From contig NZ_PYMA01000008.1 in the NCBI RefSeq assembly GCF_003026495.1, positions 1-64,000 of the forward strand: DNA of 64,000 nucleotides, given 5' to 3'. Shown here in pieces: positions 1 through 9,061 of the stretch (position 1 is its first letter; each line of letters begins with the position of its first letter). A model generated the notes under the pieces. The model was not told where the DNA came from. It did not search any database and saw only the letters and a list, made by a program, of their open reading frames with translations. The DNA comes from Photobacterium sanctipauli. Lineage in GTDB: Bacteria > Pseudomonadota > Gammaproteobacteria > Enterobacterales > Vibrionaceae. A program made the translations under genes and the position numbers.

Positions 1-52
1 GTTAGGCCTGCCGCCAGCGTTCAATCTGAGCCATGATCAAACTCTTCAATTA
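1..52 (-). rRNA. rrs: 16S rRNA, 5' end only (runs off the window)
   Basis: Read on the minus strand, the first 52 bases give the conserved 16S 5' end, with TTGAAGAGTTTGATC followed by the ATGGCTCAG and AACGCTGGCGGCAGGC blocks. Only the first ~52 nt lie in the window; the gene continues to the left. The mature 5' end is placed by analogy with E. coli and could be off by 1-2 nt. Confidence 0.95.
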
Positions 53-187
53 AAGTTTTGTTGGTCTCTCGACCGGCTCAATGAATACTGTTAATCCATT
101 ACCGAAGTAATGAATGAATTGACTGTGGATACTTAAAGTATCATTGGTCACTCAGTTTCATTGATAAATCTTTTGACTATCATTTCA

Positions 188-229
188 CGAGTGCCCACAC
201 AGATTGCATGGTCAAATTGTTAAAGAACA
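188..229 (-). promoter_or_regulatory. rrn leader antitermination region (boxA and following conserved leader)
   Basis: On the minus strand the leader reads TGTTCTTTAACA (boxA-type, 218-229), then AATTTGACCATGCAATCTG and TGTGGGCACTCG. This matches the boxA and downstream conserved leader of gammaproteobacterial rRNA operons. It should load the Nus antitermination complex on transcripts of the rRNA operon that starts here. Confidence 0.85.
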
Positions 230-279
230 ATCCGATACGCTGCTGGCTAAGTTGCCGTGCTCCGTGTCGGTGAGGTGGC

Positions 280-307
280 ATTATAGGGAGAGTTCTGAAG
301 GAGACAA
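280..307 (-). promoter_or_regulatory. sigma-70 promoter of the rRNA operon
   Basis: On the minus strand there is a -35 TTGTCT (302-307), a 16-nt spacer and a perfect -10 TATAAT (280-285), followed by a GC-containing discriminator. AT-rich sequence upstream (309-328) could be an UP element. The site is about 230 nt upstream of the 16S 5' end, as expected for an rrn promoter. Confidence 0.85.
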
Positions 308-320
308 CTCTTTTTTTCAT

Positions 321-359
321 AAAAAAAACCGACTGCAGCCTTTTTGACCACAATCGGTT
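321..359 (-). terminator. Rho-independent terminator of the minor-pilin operon
   Basis: On the minus strand, AACCGATTGTGGTC and GGCTGCAGTCGGTT form a ~14-bp stem (some G-U pairs) with an AAAAA loop, followed by eight T. It lies just beyond the last pilin gene and insulates it from the rrn promoter. Confidence 0.85.
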
Positions 360-392
360 ATTTTGATGGAATTAAGCACTAAAACATCAGTA

Positions 393-806
393 TTAATCAA
401 ACTCACTATATTGGGATATCACAGTTTCAAGCGATACACCCTGCTGTTGCTGCCAACGATCCACCCAACTCACGGTGACCGTCACGGATTTAGCCCCCAC
501 CACCGGGTGATCATCAACCATAGTGACATCCCTTGTCGCAGAGATATTTCCCCAATAAACAGGCTCAGAAGAATTAGTGATCTCAGTAAATAAAATGGTT
601 CCCACCACCGAGGCTGGCCCTCGAGTGCGGAAGTACTCTATTTTTTCTTCGGCTAAATATAGCGCTTCAATAGAATTAAGGGCATTGGATGACTTTACCT
701 CCAAATAAGCTTGCGTCTTAATAATACCCGTCACCCCGACCGCCAATATAAGCAAGGATACCAGTACCTCGATCAAGCCAAAGCCATGCTGATACCTAGA
801 AATCAT
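393..806 (-). CDS. pilV: type IV pilus minor pilin, PilV-like
   Basis: A 137-aa prepilin. The class III signal is visible as QHG followed by FGLIEVLVSLLILAVGV, with Glu at +5 of the mature protein and a hydrophobic N-terminal helix. Members prime or modify type IV pili after cleavage by the prepilin peptidase. I chose the ATG at 806, which overlaps the upstream PilX-like gene by 11 bp; the frame is open further upstream, but that would add residues before the leader. It is the last gene of a leftward cluster fimT-pilW-pilX-pilV that lies next to dnaJ, as I recall for the V. cholerae VC0857-VC0862 region. The assignment to PilV rather than another minor pilin rests on order and the PilV-like N terminus. 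Confidence 0.75.
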   Translation of the reverse strand: MISRYQHGFGLIEVLVSLLILAVGVTGIIKTQAYLEVKSSNALNSIEALYLAEEKIEYFRTRGPASVVGTILFTEITNSSEPVYWGNISATRDVTMVDDHPVVGAKSVTVTVSWVDRWQQQQGVSLETVISQYSEFD

Positions 807-2076
807 GCCAAGAGCCTTTGATCCACCGAACATCGTTACTGCTAGTGCTGAACTTGGCAAAATAGCTATCGTTATAGGTCATGCCAAAAGAGTCATTAAG
901 TAACGCATTTTGAGAAATATAAACTTTCCCCGTACTGTCGTAATGCTTCGCATCGAGTATCAAGCCACCATCCAAATTCAGCGCACCGTGAAGATAAAAA
1001 CTGGCTAGATGTACACTCTCCCCAAATACGGACGGGATATGTGTAAGGTGTCCATAGGCTTGGCTGGTTTTCCAATCATCAAAATTAAAAGCGTATTCGT
1101 AGTTGTAGTGGAAAATCATACCTTGAAACTTCAAATCATCGGGCACGGCTTTCGGGAATATGGAAAACATACCATCATGAATGAGGAGCATAATTCCATC
1201 GGTATTATTTGAAACATTGACAATCTCAATGTAGTCATCGCCAGAAATTTCACAGTTTCCTTCGACCCAGATGCTCTCATGCCCTTCTACAAATGCATCC
1301 TTCACTGCCTTACTGCAGTTTTTGATCCCTGAGTATTCAAATGCTCCCGAAGGAGATGAAACTTCAGTAATGACCGCCTCAAATTGATTCATTTTAACTT
1401 CATTGTGATTTTCATCAGATACACCAAAGAAGTTTTCAAAAGGGCTTAAATTAGGGTCATGAACAAAATCATTGAGCAAGGCATCAATACCCATTCCGTT
1501 TGTTCTATATGTTGGCAGGCAGTTTTTCCCCTTGGGAGAATCAGGCAATCCGCTGTTAATCACTGCTGCATTAGGTAGGTACTCATTTCGGTACCTTAAA
1601 GCGATACACTGCCAACCTTCACTCGTCCAAGTGCCGGGGTCAGGATAATAAAAGTTCAGAGAAGAATGCGAGTACATGTTGGAGCCTGATTGAATTGCAC
1701 CGCTCTTTGCTCTCGATGCCATTTCAGCAGACTTAGTCACCCTTGCTTGGGCAATAGAGTCAGGCGATGAGCTTGCTTCTATATTGAATATATCGGCAGT
1801 AGGAAAACTGAACCCAATGCTTGTATCAGCAATCGCATCTTCACAAACATTCAGGTAAGCCGGATCGCTAGGCAGGAGTCCAGACTGTTTCACTTCCGTA
1901 AATGCGCATTCAACCGCCCCTTCCGCAAGCCAGTGCGCCTTTCTAGCCATAACTTCATTTTGGGCCCGTTTGATCTGATAAAAAACACTCTTGTATGAGG
2001 CTAATGAAAAGAGCAACGCAGCAGTCAATAACATGGCTGTTACCAGCAAAGTTGCGAACCCTCCCTGCTTATTCAT
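796..2076 (-). CDS. large type IV minor pilin, PilX/GspK-like
   Basis: A 426-aa protein with a prepilin-like start (KQGG then FATLLVTAMLLTAALLFSLA) and a long C-terminal ectodomain containing several cysteines. Position +5 of the predicted mature protein is Leu, not the Glu found in most pilins; loss of Glu5 is typical of GspK-type tip pseudopilins. The length is far above normal minor pilins (~150-200 aa). The ATG at 2076 overlaps the TGA of the upstream pilW-like gene by one base and has AAGGAA about 10 nt upstream, so translational coupling is likely. By position it corresponds to the PilX slot. A tip or adhesin role is inference. Confidence 0.7.
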   Translation of the reverse strand: MNKQGGFATLLVTAMLLTAALLFSLASYKSVFYQIKRAQNEVMARKAHWLAEGAVECAFTEVKQSGLLPSDPAYLNVCEDAIADTSIGFSFPTADIFNIEASSSPDSIAQARVTKSAEMASRAKSGAIQSGSNMYSHSSLNFYYPDPGTWTSEGWQCIALRYRNEYLPNAAVINSGLPDSPKGKNCLPTYRTNGMGIDALLNDFVHDPNLSPFENFFGVSDENHNEVKMNQFEAVITEVSSPSGAFEYSGIKNCSKAVKDAFVEGHESIWVEGNCEISGDDYIEIVNVSNNTDGIMLLIHDGMFSIFPKAVPDDLKFQGMIFHYNYEYAFNFDDWKTSQAYGHLTHIPSVFGESVHLASFYLHGALNLDGGLILDAKHYDSTGKVYISQNALLNDSFGMTYNDSYFAKFSTSSNDVRWIKGSWHDF

Positions 2077-2678
2077 CAATTCCAATTCCTTATTTTGACT
2101 TGGGTTGACCTTGCCGCAGACAAGGTATCGTCACGGGTTGCCACAGCTAAATTGATAGTGAGAAATTGGCTTGCTACTGAAGGGCCGGATAGCTGGCTTT
2201 CTTCTACTGAAAAATGCGTTACCTTCAGTTGGCGGTCATCCAGTGCGGCATGGCCGTGAGTACACGCACCAGACGTATCCATCACCGACGACTTGGTAGA
2301 GAAAACCCTCAGCATATCGCCAGATAGATAATAAGAGCGATAATGTTGCTCGGTACCATCGGCATAGCCATAACTAAGACAGGTCGCAACACCGCCCGAA
2401 AGCTGACTCAAATGAATCGTTTTGGTCGCCCCACTAATGACAAAACTACTATTTGCCCCCACTTGATACCCTGCACGTTGGATATCATGCTTAAGCATTC
2501 GCAACGTGTCATTCATGTCCTGAACCAACATCAATTGCTGGCTTCGGGAAGAGGCAAACTGCTGACCCTTAACATACACACTGCCAACTACGGACAAAGC
2601 CACCAAACCTATGGCTGACGCCACAACCAACTCGATCAAACTAAACCCAGACTGCCCTTTAGCATGAGGCATAGCCAT
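2076..2678 (-). CDS. pilW: type IV pilus minor pilin, PilW-like
   Basis: A 200-aa prepilin with leader KGQSG, then FSLIELVVASAIGLVALSVVG with Glu at +5. PilW-family proteins are minor pilins needed for pilus assembly. The ATG at 2678 has a GAGGGGGGCG-type ribosome site 5-10 nt upstream and overlaps the end of fimT by 20 bp; a second ATG six bases later (2672) is possible. Two downstream cysteines (TCLSYGY and GACTHGH) may form the pilin disulfide. Part of the fimT-pilW-pilX-pilV operon. Confidence 0.75.
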   Translation of the reverse strand: MAMPHAKGQSGFSLIELVVASAIGLVALSVVGSVYVKGQQFASSRSQQLMLVQDMNDTLRMLKHDIQRAGYQVGANSSFVISGATKTIHLSQLSGGVATCLSYGYADGTEQHYRSYYLSGDMLRVFSTKSSVMDTSGACTHGHAALDDRQLKVTHFSVEESQLSGPSVASQFLTINLAVATRDDTLSAARSTQVKIRNWN

Positions 2679-3204
2679 AAGCGCCCCCCTCACTGCATAT
2701 ATAGACACGCCCCGTCATAATATTGGTTGTTACTTTTACCGTATCCCGACCATCGACCAGGAACTCATAACTGCCATTTGCATTCGGCCGCCCCGTCAAC
2801 GGATCAAAATCTACCGTTTCAGAAGTAAAGGTGCGAAAGATATCTACCTGGTTGAATGCATCCGCAGAGACTTGTGCCAGCAAAGTATTGTCTGCGGCTA
2901 GTGCTTTAATTGACCAAGTTTGGGACGGCGTTCCACCGCTTGGCGGAATATTGTTGCTGGTTAACGTGACAGTTGCTCCGCGCATAACCGCTTCCGACTT
3001 AGCCTGTACCATTAACCACTCTATTTCGGTTGCCAATCGCTTTAGCTTCCCAGCCTCTATGATCGACGAAAAAGATGGCGCCGCCGCCCCCACTAACACG
3101 ACGGCCACAGCAACTGCAATAAGCAGCTCCAACAAGGTAAAGCCCCGGAGCGTCATGTAATTAATTGTGCGGCAATGTAACTGTTGCTGATTTTCGAGAA
3201 CCAT
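2659..3204 (-). CDS. fimT: type IV pilus pseudopilin, FimT/GspH-like
   Basis: A pseudopilin of 165-181 aa. The processing site LRG then FTLLELLIAVAVAVVLVG is clear, and the domain ends with a VDGRDTVKVT...GRVYICSEGGAYGYASC tail like GspH/FimT proteins. Start is uncertain: the ATG at 3204 has AAGGA 8 nt upstream but gives a 21-residue leader, while the ATG at 3156 gives a short 4-residue leader without a visible ribosome site. First gene of the leftward minor-pilin operon, divergent from pilE. Confidence 0.7.
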   Translation of the reverse strand: MVLENQQQLHCRTINYMTLRGFTLLELLIAVAVAVVLVGAAAPSFSSIIEAGKLKRLATEIEWLMVQAKSEAVMRGATVTLTSNNIPPSGGTPSQTWSIKALAADNTLLAQVSADAFNQVDIFRTFTSETVDFDPLTGRPNANGSYEFLVDGRDTVKVTTNIMTGRVYICSEGGAYGYASC

Positions 3205-3334
3205 TCCCCAATTCCTTCGGCAAAGCTCTGCTGCCAACGATATCAACTTGATTCATATGTTATCACCCACACAAAATGTGATTGATTTAATAGAAAAACT
3301 TATCGAGGCAAAACGGATTTTTTAGAGAAGCGGA

Positions 3335-3724
3335 ATGATAAAAAGACAAAAAGGCGTGACACTGATCGAGTTAATGATTGCTGTCGCCATCATTGGCGTA
3401 CTCACAGCGATCGCGTATCCAAGCTATCAAGCACATATAGTCAAAAGCCACCGGGCCCAGGCGATGGGGGATATGCTCAACATACAGCTGACGATGGAAG
3501 AAGGGTATAGTGCCAACAACGCGTACGACACCAGTATCGTAAGCGCAGGCACTTGCTCATTTTGCGAAGTTGATACTGACCGCTATACCCTATCGATTAA
3601 TACCGCAACGACACCCTATAGTATTGAGGCGACGGCACTCAGTACCCTAGGTCAAGACCAAGACAGTTGCGGGGATCTCGCCTTATCTGCTCGAGGCATC
3701 GGCAGCCCAACCGAGTGCTGGTAG
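3335..3724 (+). CDS. pilE: type IV pilin-like protein, PilE family
   Basis: A 129-aa prepilin: MIKRQKG then VTLIELMIAVAIIGVLTAIAYPSY, with Glu at +5, the usual N-terminal helix and YPSYQ motif. C-terminal cysteines (CSFC, DSCGDLA, ECW) fit the PilE disulfide region. It is transcribed divergently from fimT with ~130 bp between starts, separating it from the other minor pilins of the cluster. It probably assembles with them into a type IV pilus or pseudopilus. Confidence 0.8.
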   Translation: MIKRQKGVTLIELMIAVAIIGVLTAIAYPSYQAHIVKSHRAQAMGDMLNIQLTMEEGYSANNAYDTSIVSAGTCSFCEVDTDRYTLSINTATTPYSIEATALSTLGQDQDSCGDLALSARGIGSPTECW

Positions 3725-3734
3725 CGGACTTATA

Positions 3735-3754
3735 CCAACCAACCAACCAACCAA
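3735..3754. repeat. (CCAA)5 microsatellite
   Basis: Five perfect tandem CCAA units just after the pilE stop codon. Intergenic, so copy-number change would not shift a reading frame. Confidence 0.9.
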
Positions 3755-3778
3755 CATACATACCTAACAAGCAGGCAC

Positions 3779-3804
3779 AAAAAAGCCGACAAACGTCGGC
3801 TTTT
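3779..3804. terminator. bidirectional terminator between pilE and dnaJ
   Basis: AAAAGCCGAC-AAAC-GTCGGCTTTT: a 10-bp perfect stem with A/T flanks on both sides, placed between the convergent pilE (+) and dnaJ (-). Confidence 0.9.
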
Positions 3805-3827
3805 AGCTAGTCGTTCAGGCAATAGGA

Positions 3828-4973
3828 TTAGCCTGTTAGATCATCGAAGAATTTCTTCACACCGTTGAAGAAACCTTCAGACTTAGGCTTGTGCTTGCTT
3901 GCACCTTTACCGCCTAGGCTTTCTTCTAGCTCTTGTAGCAACTCTTTCTGGCGAGCACTTAGGCTTACCGGCGTTTCTACAACTAGCTTACAGATCAGAT
4001 CACCCACAGCGCCGCCACGAACCGACTTCACGCCCTTACCGCGCATGCGGAACATGCGGCCAGTTTGGGTTTCTGAAGGCACTTTCAGGTTCACGCGACC
4101 ATCAAGGGTTGGCACTTCAACTTCACCACCCAATGCCGCCATGGTGAAGCTCACTGGTACTTCACAGTACAGGTTGTTGCCGTCACGTTCGAAAATGCTG
4201 TGCTCTGTTACGTGAACTTGTACGTAAAGGTCGCCAGCTGGCGCGCCGAACTCTCCCGCTTCACCTTCGCCAGATAGGCGAATGCGATCACCAGTATCAA
4301 CACCAGCAGGGATCTTAACAGACAGCGTCTTGGTTTCTTCTTTACGGCCTTGGCCGTGACAAGTGCCACATGGCTCTTTGATGATCTTACCGCGACCATG
4401 ACAGTGTGGACATGTTTGCTGTACCGCAAAGAAGCCTTGGCGCATCTGCACCTGGCCTTGGCCGTGACAAGTACCACAAGTCGTTGCCGAGGTGCCTTTC
4501 TTAGCACCAGAGCCGTCACAAGTATCACAACCGACAAGGGTTGGGACACGGATTTCTTTACTACAACCTCGAACAGCTTCTTCCAAAGTCAGTTCCATGT
4601 TGTAGCGAAGATCGGCGCCACGCTGAGCACGTTGCTGGCCACCACGACGGCCACCGCCGCCACCAAAGATATCACCGAATACGTCACCGAAGATATCGCC
4701 AAAGTCAGCACCGCCGCCAAAGCCGCCTCCACCGCCCATGCCGCCTTGTTCGAATGCTGCATGACCGTATTGATCATATGCTGCCTTCTTCTGAGGGTCG
4801 GTTAGGATTTCATACGCGGTTTTAACTTCTTTGAACTTTTCAGCCGCTTGCTCGTCACCCTGGTTACGGTCAGGGTGGAATTTCATTGCAAGGCGTTTAT
4901 AGGCCTTTTTAATATCTCGCTCTGATGCATCGCGGCCGACACCCAGAACTTCATAAAAATCACGTTTTGACAT
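3828..4973 (-). CDS. dnaJ: chaperone DnaJ (Hsp40)
   Basis: A 381-aa Hsp40 that stimulates DnaK ATPase activity and delivers unfolded clients. The J domain is at residues 1-70, with HPD in [10 protein letters not shown] Gly/Phe-rich linker follows, then four CxxCxGxG zinc repeats ([32 protein letters not shown]) and the C-terminal substrate-binding domain. Length matches the family. It follows dnaK after 88 bp on the same strand; no terminator is seen between them, so dnaKJ is read as one heat-shock operon. Confidence 0.98.
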   Translation of the reverse strand: MSKRDFYEVLGVGRDASERDIKKAYKRLAMKFHPDRNQGDEQAAEKFKEVKTAYEILTDPQKKAAYDQYGHAAFEQGGMGGGGGFGGGADFGDIFGDVFGDIFGGGGGRRGGQQRAQRGADLRYNMELTLEEAVRGCSKEIRVPTLVGCDTCDGSGAKKGTSATTCGTCHGQGQVQMRQGFFAVQQTCPHCHGRGKIIKEPCGTCHGQGRKEETKTLSVKIPAGVDTGDRIRLSGEGEAGEFGAPAGDLYVQVHVTEHSIFERDGNNLYCEVPVSFTMAALGGEVEVPTLDGRVNLKVPSETQTGRMFRMRGKGVKSVRGGAVGDLICKLVVETPVSLSARQKELLQELEESLGGKGASKHKPKSEGFFNGVKKFFDDLTG

Positions 4974-5061
4974 AGTTGTTTGTCACCTGCCTGAATACGG
5001 CTACGGGCGCAAGAGTATTCCTCCAACGCCCGCGCTCAAATAAGATTAAGTGTTAACTATC

Positions 5062-6984
5062 TTATTTTTTTTCGTCTTTAACTTCTTCGAACTCAGCGTC
5101 AACAACGTTATCGTCTTGCTGTGCTTGCTGCTCGCCTTCACCGCCAGCTTGCGCCTGCTGTGCTTGAGCTTGCTGCTGAGCGATTTCCATTAGCTTCTGA
5201 GATGCTGCAATTAGGGCTTGAACTTTAGCGTCGATAGCTTCTTTGTCTTCGCCTTTACGTGCTTCTTCTAGCTCAGAAACCGCTGTTTCGATTTTCTCTT
5301 TCTCGTCAGCTGGAAGAGCTTCGCCAGCTTCTTCGATTTGCTTGCGAGTACCGTGAACTAGCTGGTCAGCTTGGTTACGTGCAGTTACTAGCTCTTCGAA
5401 CTTCTTGTCCGCTTCTTTGTTAGCTTCTGCTTCTTGTACCATTTTCTCGATATCTTCGTCGCTCAGGCCGCCAGAAGCTTGGATAGTGATCTTCTGCTCT
5501 TTACCTGTGCTCTTATCTTTCGCAGATACGTGAAGGATACCGTCAGCATCAAGGTCGAAAGTTACTTCGATTTGAGGCATACCGCGAGGTGCAGCCTGGA
5601 TACCTTCTAGGTTGAACTGACCAAGAGACTTGTTGTAGCCCGCTTGCTTACGCTCACCCTGTAGAACGTGGATAGTTACCGCATTCTGGTTGTCTTCAGC
5701 TGTTGAGAACACCTGGTTCGCCTTAGTAGGGATAGTGGTGTTTTTCTCGATTAGCTTAGTCATTACGCCACCCATGGTTTCGATACCAAGAGATAGTGGA
5801 GTAACGTCTAGTAGAAGAACGTCTTTCACGTCGCCCGCAAGTACACCGCCCTGAACAGCCGCACCTACAGCTACAGCTTCGTCTGGGTTCACGTCTTTAC
5901 GTGGCTCTTTGCCAAAGAATTCAGTTACTTTAGCCTGAACCATTGGCATACGCGTCTGGCCACCAACAAGGATAACGTCAGTGATGTCGCCTACAGATAG
6001 GTCTGCGTCAGCCAGTGCAACTTTTAGTGGCTCAAGAGAACGCTGAACTAGGTCTTCAACTAGAGATTCTAGCTTCGCACGAGTCACTTTGATGTTCATG
6101 TGCTTAGGACCAGTCGCATCAGCAGTTACGTAAGGTAGGTTTACGTCAGTCTGCTGTGCAGAAGATAGTTCGATTTTCGCTTTTTCAGCTGCTTCTTTAA
6201 CACGCTGCATCGCTAGAGGATCGTTCTTAAGATCGATACCCTGCTCTTTCTTGAACTCTTCAACTAGGTAGTTGATCATGCGGTTATCGAAGTCTTCACC
6301 ACCAAGGTGCGTGTCACCGTTAGTTGCTAGAACTTCAAATGTTTTCTCGCCTTCAACTTCATCGATTTCGATGATAGAGATATCGAAAGTACCACCACCA
6401 AGGTCGTAAACAGCGATAGTGCGGTCACCGCCTTGCTTGTCTAGGCCGTAAGCCAGAGCAGCAGCAGTTGGTTCGTTGATGATACGCTTAACTTCTAGAC
6501 CCGCGATACGGCCAGCATCTTTTGTTGCCTGACGCTGTGCATCGTTGAAGTAAGCAGGAACAGTAACAACTGCGCCAGTTACTTCTTCGCCTAGGAAGTC
6601 TTCAGCTGTTTTCTTCATCTTCTTAAGCACTTCAGCAGATACCTGAGGAGCAGCCATTTTCTGGCCTTTCGCTTCTACCCATGCATCGCCGTTGTCTGCC
6701 TTAACAATTTTGAAAGGCATGATTTCGATATCGCGCTGTACTTCTTCGTCTTCAAAACGACGACCGATTAGACGCTTGATAGCGAATAGTGTGTTTTCAG
6801 GGTTTGTTACCGCCTGACGCTTAGCTGGTTGACCAACTAGTGTTTCACCATCTTGGGTGTAAGCGATAACAGATGCTGTAGTACGCTCACCTTCAGCATT
6901 TTCAATTACACGTGGTTGTTCACCATCAAGTACTGCTACGCAAGAGTTAGTTGTACCCAAGTCAATACCAATGATTTTACCCAT
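5062..6984 (-). CDS. dnaK: chaperone DnaK (Hsp70)
   Basis: A 640-aa Hsp70. It starts [15 protein letters not shown]; ATPase-domain signatures ([23 protein letters not shown]) are followed by the linker [15 protein letters not shown], the beta-sandwich substrate domain, a helical lid and a Gln-rich tail ending EEVKDEKK. The ATG at 6984 is chosen because the family begins exactly there; upstream in-frame codons are in the leader. It works with the flanking dnaJ and grpE products. An RpoH promoter lies ~100 bp upstream. Confidence 0.98.
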   Translation of the reverse strand: MGKIIGIDLGTTNSCVAVLDGEQPRVIENAEGERTTASVIAYTQDGETLVGQPAKRQAVTNPENTLFAIKRLIGRRFEDEEVQRDIEIMPFKIVKADNGDAWVEAKGQKMAAPQVSAEVLKKMKKTAEDFLGEEVTGAVVTVPAYFNDAQRQATKDAGRIAGLEVKRIINEPTAAALAYGLDKQGGDRTIAVYDLGGGTFDISIIEIDEVEGEKTFEVLATNGDTHLGGEDFDNRMINYLVEEFKKEQGIDLKNDPLAMQRVKEAAEKAKIELSSAQQTDVNLPYVTADATGPKHMNIKVTRAKLESLVEDLVQRSLEPLKVALADADLSVGDITDVILVGGQTRMPMVQAKVTEFFGKEPRKDVNPDEAVAVGAAVQGGVLAGDVKDVLLLDVTPLSLGIETMGGVMTKLIEKNTTIPTKANQVFSTAEDNQNAVTIHVLQGERKQAGYNKSLGQFNLEGIQAAPRGMPQIEVTFDLDADGILHVSAKDKSTGKEQKITIQASGGLSDEDIEKMVQEAEANKEADKKFEELVTARNQADQLVHGTRKQIEEAGEALPADEKEKIETAVSELEEARKGEDKEAIDAKVQALIAASQKLMEIAQQQAQAQQAQAGGEGEQQAQQDDNVVDAEFEEVKDEKK

Positions 6985-7083
6985 CAGGCTTTCTCCGAAA
7001 TTCATTAAGCTTATTTGCCAGCCCGCCGTTGCCGGCTGACAATGCGGAATCAACCGCAGAAATTAATTTACAATGTTGTATGA

Positions 7084-7116
7084 CTACTAGATAAGGGCAG
7101 CCAAATTGTTTTCAAG
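7084..7116 (-). promoter_or_regulatory. RpoH (sigma-32) heat-shock promoter of dnaKJ
   Basis: The minus strand reads CTTGAA, 14 nt, then CCTTATCTAGTAG. Spacing and the TAGTAG end match the E. coli dnaK P1 heat-shock promoter, whose -10 is CCCCATTTAG. It lies ~100 bp upstream of the dnaK start and downstream of the grpE terminator, giving dnaKJ its own heat-inducible start. Confidence 0.75.
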
Positions 7117-7144
7117 GGCAACATTGAAAAAAAATCAAAAAAAA

Positions 7145-7172
7145 TTAAAAAAGCCCGCCAAGTCAGCGGGCT
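7145..7172 (-). terminator. terminator after grpE
   Basis: Minus strand: AGCCCGC-TGACTTG-GCGGGCT followed by TTTTTTAATTTTTTTT. Stem positions are 7152-7158 and 7166-7172. It separates grpE from dnaK. Confidence 0.9.
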
Positions 7173-7192
7173 CCGTCAATGCAGCAACCCGC

Positions 7193-7816
7193 TTATGCTT
7201 GGGTATCCACGTTACCCGCAGCAGCTTTTGACACCATAACCATCGCAGGGCGAACAACACGGCCGTTAAGCTCGTAGCCTTTTTGCATCACCAGCATCAC
7301 GGTGTTTGGTTCGTGCTCAGCACTTTCCTGGATAGACATCGCCTGGTGGAATTCAGGGTTGAAGGCTTCACCCAGTGGGTTAAGCTGCTTCAGGCCGAAC
7401 TTCTCAACCGTGCCCATCATGGTCTTCAGTGTTAGATCAACACCTTCAACCATTGGCTTAATAGCTTCGTCGTTCTTGTCAGCCATTTCGATAGCACGTT
7501 CCATGTTATCGATAACCGGCAGTAGCTCTTCAGCAAACTTGTTTAGGGCAAACTTACGTGCCTTGTCGATTTCCTGCTCGGTACGACGACGCATGTTGTC
7601 TACTTCGGCACGAGCACGAAGCACGCTGTCTTGCTGATCTTTTACTTTTGCTTCGCTAGTCAGTAGCGCTGCTTCTAATTCTGCAATGCGAGCCGCTTGC
7701 TGCTCTTCCAAAGTCATTTCAACAACTTCTTCCTCAGCAGATTCAGTTTCAACCGCTTCAACATTTTGCTCTTGCTGTAGCTGTTCGTCCTGTACTTTTT
7801 TCTCTTCGTTGCTCAT
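7193..7816 (-). CDS. grpE: nucleotide exchange factor GrpE
   Basis: A 207-aa acidic protein. The N-terminal Glu-rich tail (1-35) leads into a long coiled coil ([19 protein letters not shown]...), then the beta domain with NPEFHQAMS and [21 protein letters not shown]. GrpE releases ADP from DnaK. Length is normal. It has its own strong RpoH-type promoter and a terminator, so it is a separate unit from dnaKJ. Confidence 0.97.
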   Translation of the reverse strand: MSNEEKKVQDEQLQQEQNVEAVETESAEEEVVEMTLEEQQAARIAELEAALLTSEAKVKDQQDSVLRARAEVDNMRRRTEQEIDKARKFALNKFAEELLPVIDNMERAIEMADKNDEAIKPMVEGVDLTLKTMMGTVEKFGLKQLNPLGEAFNPEFHQAMSIQESAEHEPNTVMLVMQKGYELNGRVVRPAMVMVSKAAAGNVDTQA

Positions 7817-7894
7817 GCTTACGCTTCTCCGCCAAGATGATGATATTCAATGGAGGGCAAGAATCTGCCTGCCCTAAAATTTACTTATGGGCAT

Positions 7895-7923
7895 ATTATG
7901 GGGATGAACTTCAATGATTCAAG
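7895..7923 (-). promoter_or_regulatory. RpoH (sigma-32) promoter of grpE
   Basis: Minus strand: GGCTTGAA at the -35, 14 nt spacing, then CCCCATAAT at the -10. This is a near-consensus sigma-32 promoter located ~80 bp upstream of the grpE ATG. Confidence 0.85.
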
Positions 7924-8002
7924 CCAAGATCACTCACAAAGCGCGACAAGTGTCTAATCCTAGCGCTATACTGGCCTTCTCATCATTTGTCGGATCAAGG
8001 AC

Positions 8003-8884
8003 ATGACGCGCGTTTTTCAGACCATTGCAATTATTGGCAAGCCCCGCAACCCTGACGCACTCCAAACTCATACCAGCTTATACAATTGGCTAATCGAGAG
8101 AGGGTACGAGGTACTGGTTGACCATCGGCTGGCGAATGATCTCGATGTGCCGCATTCTGCATTCTGTGACTTACTGACCATTGGCGATAAAGCCAACCTA
8201 GCCATTGTTGTCGGTGGTGATGGCAACATGCTTGGCGCAGCCCGTGTATTGTCGCGATTCGATATCGCCGTTATCGGGGTTAACCGGGGCAGCTTGGGTT
8301 TCCTGACCGACCTCGACCCGGAAGCCTTCGACAAGGAACTCGAAGAAGTACTCCAAGGCGAGTTCGTGGTTGAAAACCGCTTCCTACTCGAAGCCGAAGT
8401 CCACCGCCACGGGTTGATTAAAAGCCGTAACGCGGCCTTCAACGAAGCTGTACTGCACCCCGACAAAATCGCCCATATGATTGAGTTCGAAGTGTATATC
8501 GACGATACCTTTGCCTTCTCCCAACGTTCAGACGGCTTAATCATTGCCACCCCTACTGGCTCAACCGCGTATTCGTTATCTGGCGGCGGTCCAATTTTGT
8601 CATCGGAGCTCAATGCGATCACGCTGGTGCCGATGTTCCCGCATACCCTGTCTTGCCGCCCTTTGGTGGTCGATGGCAACAGCCGGATCAAGCTACTTGT
8701 CTCACCAACCAACGGCAGCACGCTGGAAGTAAGTTGCGACGGGCAAGTATCGCTGCCAGTCAGCCCGGGTGATGAAATCCACATCTACCAAAGCCCAGAA
8801 AGGCTCAAGCTGATCCACCCGAAAAACTACAGCTACTATAGCGTGCTGCGCAGCAAACTCGGATGGTCGAGCAAATTATTCTAA
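8003..8884 (+). CDS. nadK: NAD kinase
   Basis: A 293-aa ATP/NAD kinase that makes NADP from NAD. The GGDGN motif ([13 protein letters not shown], ~residues 73-85) binds nucleotide; the NE motif (AFNEAVLHP) and the Gly-rich [23 protein letters not shown] block follow. The ATG at 8003 has AAGGA 5 nt upstream. Divergent from grpE and upstream of recN, as in E. coli and Vibrio. Confidence 0.97.
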   Translation: MTRVFQTIAIIGKPRNPDALQTHTSLYNWLIERGYEVLVDHRLANDLDVPHSAFCDLLTIGDKANLAIVVGGDGNMLGAARVLSRFDIAVIGVNRGSLGFLTDLDPEAFDKELEEVLQGEFVVENRFLLEAEVHRHGLIKSRNAAFNEAVLHPDKIAHMIEFEVYIDDTFAFSQRSDGLIIATPTGSTAYSLSGGGPILSSELNAITLVPMFPHTLSCRPLVVDGNSRIKLLVSPTNGSTLEVSCDGQVSLPVSPGDEIHIYQSPERLKLIHPKNYSYYSVLRSKLGWSSKLF

Positions 8885-8908
8885 GGCCACGTAGTCGCAT
8901 CATTTTGA

Positions 8909-8935
8909 AAGCCAGCCATCGCGCTGGCTTTTTTA
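8909..8935 (+). terminator. terminator after nadK
   Basis: AAGCCAGC-CATCGC-GCTGGCTT followed by TTTT; it ends nadK before the recN promoter region. Confidence 0.85.
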
Positions 8936-8999
8936 TTACCATATTTCATTCACTTATAAAGTTAGCCCTTTTATAGAATTTTTTATTTACGACTCTTTA

Positions 9000-9037
9000 C
9001 TGTGTATAAATACAGTATATACTGTATGAAAAAACAG
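9000..9037 (+). promoter_or_regulatory. two LexA (SOS) boxes upstream of recN
   Basis: Two perfect CTGT-N8-ACAG sites: CTGTGTATAAATACAG (9000-9015) and CTGTATGAAAAAACAG (9022-9037), 22 bp apart. Between them ACAGTATATACTGT forms a further palindrome. They lie 25-60 bp upstream of the recN ATG, so recN should be tightly LexA-repressed, as in E. coli. Confidence 0.9.
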
Positions 9038-9061
9038 GTGTTGATTTAAACAGGTGAACAC

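Noticed and set aside
4208..4805. Open frames on both strands within dnaJ
   Set aside because: They are produced by the Gly/Cys-rich repeats of dnaJ read in other frames; no start signals or family resemblance.
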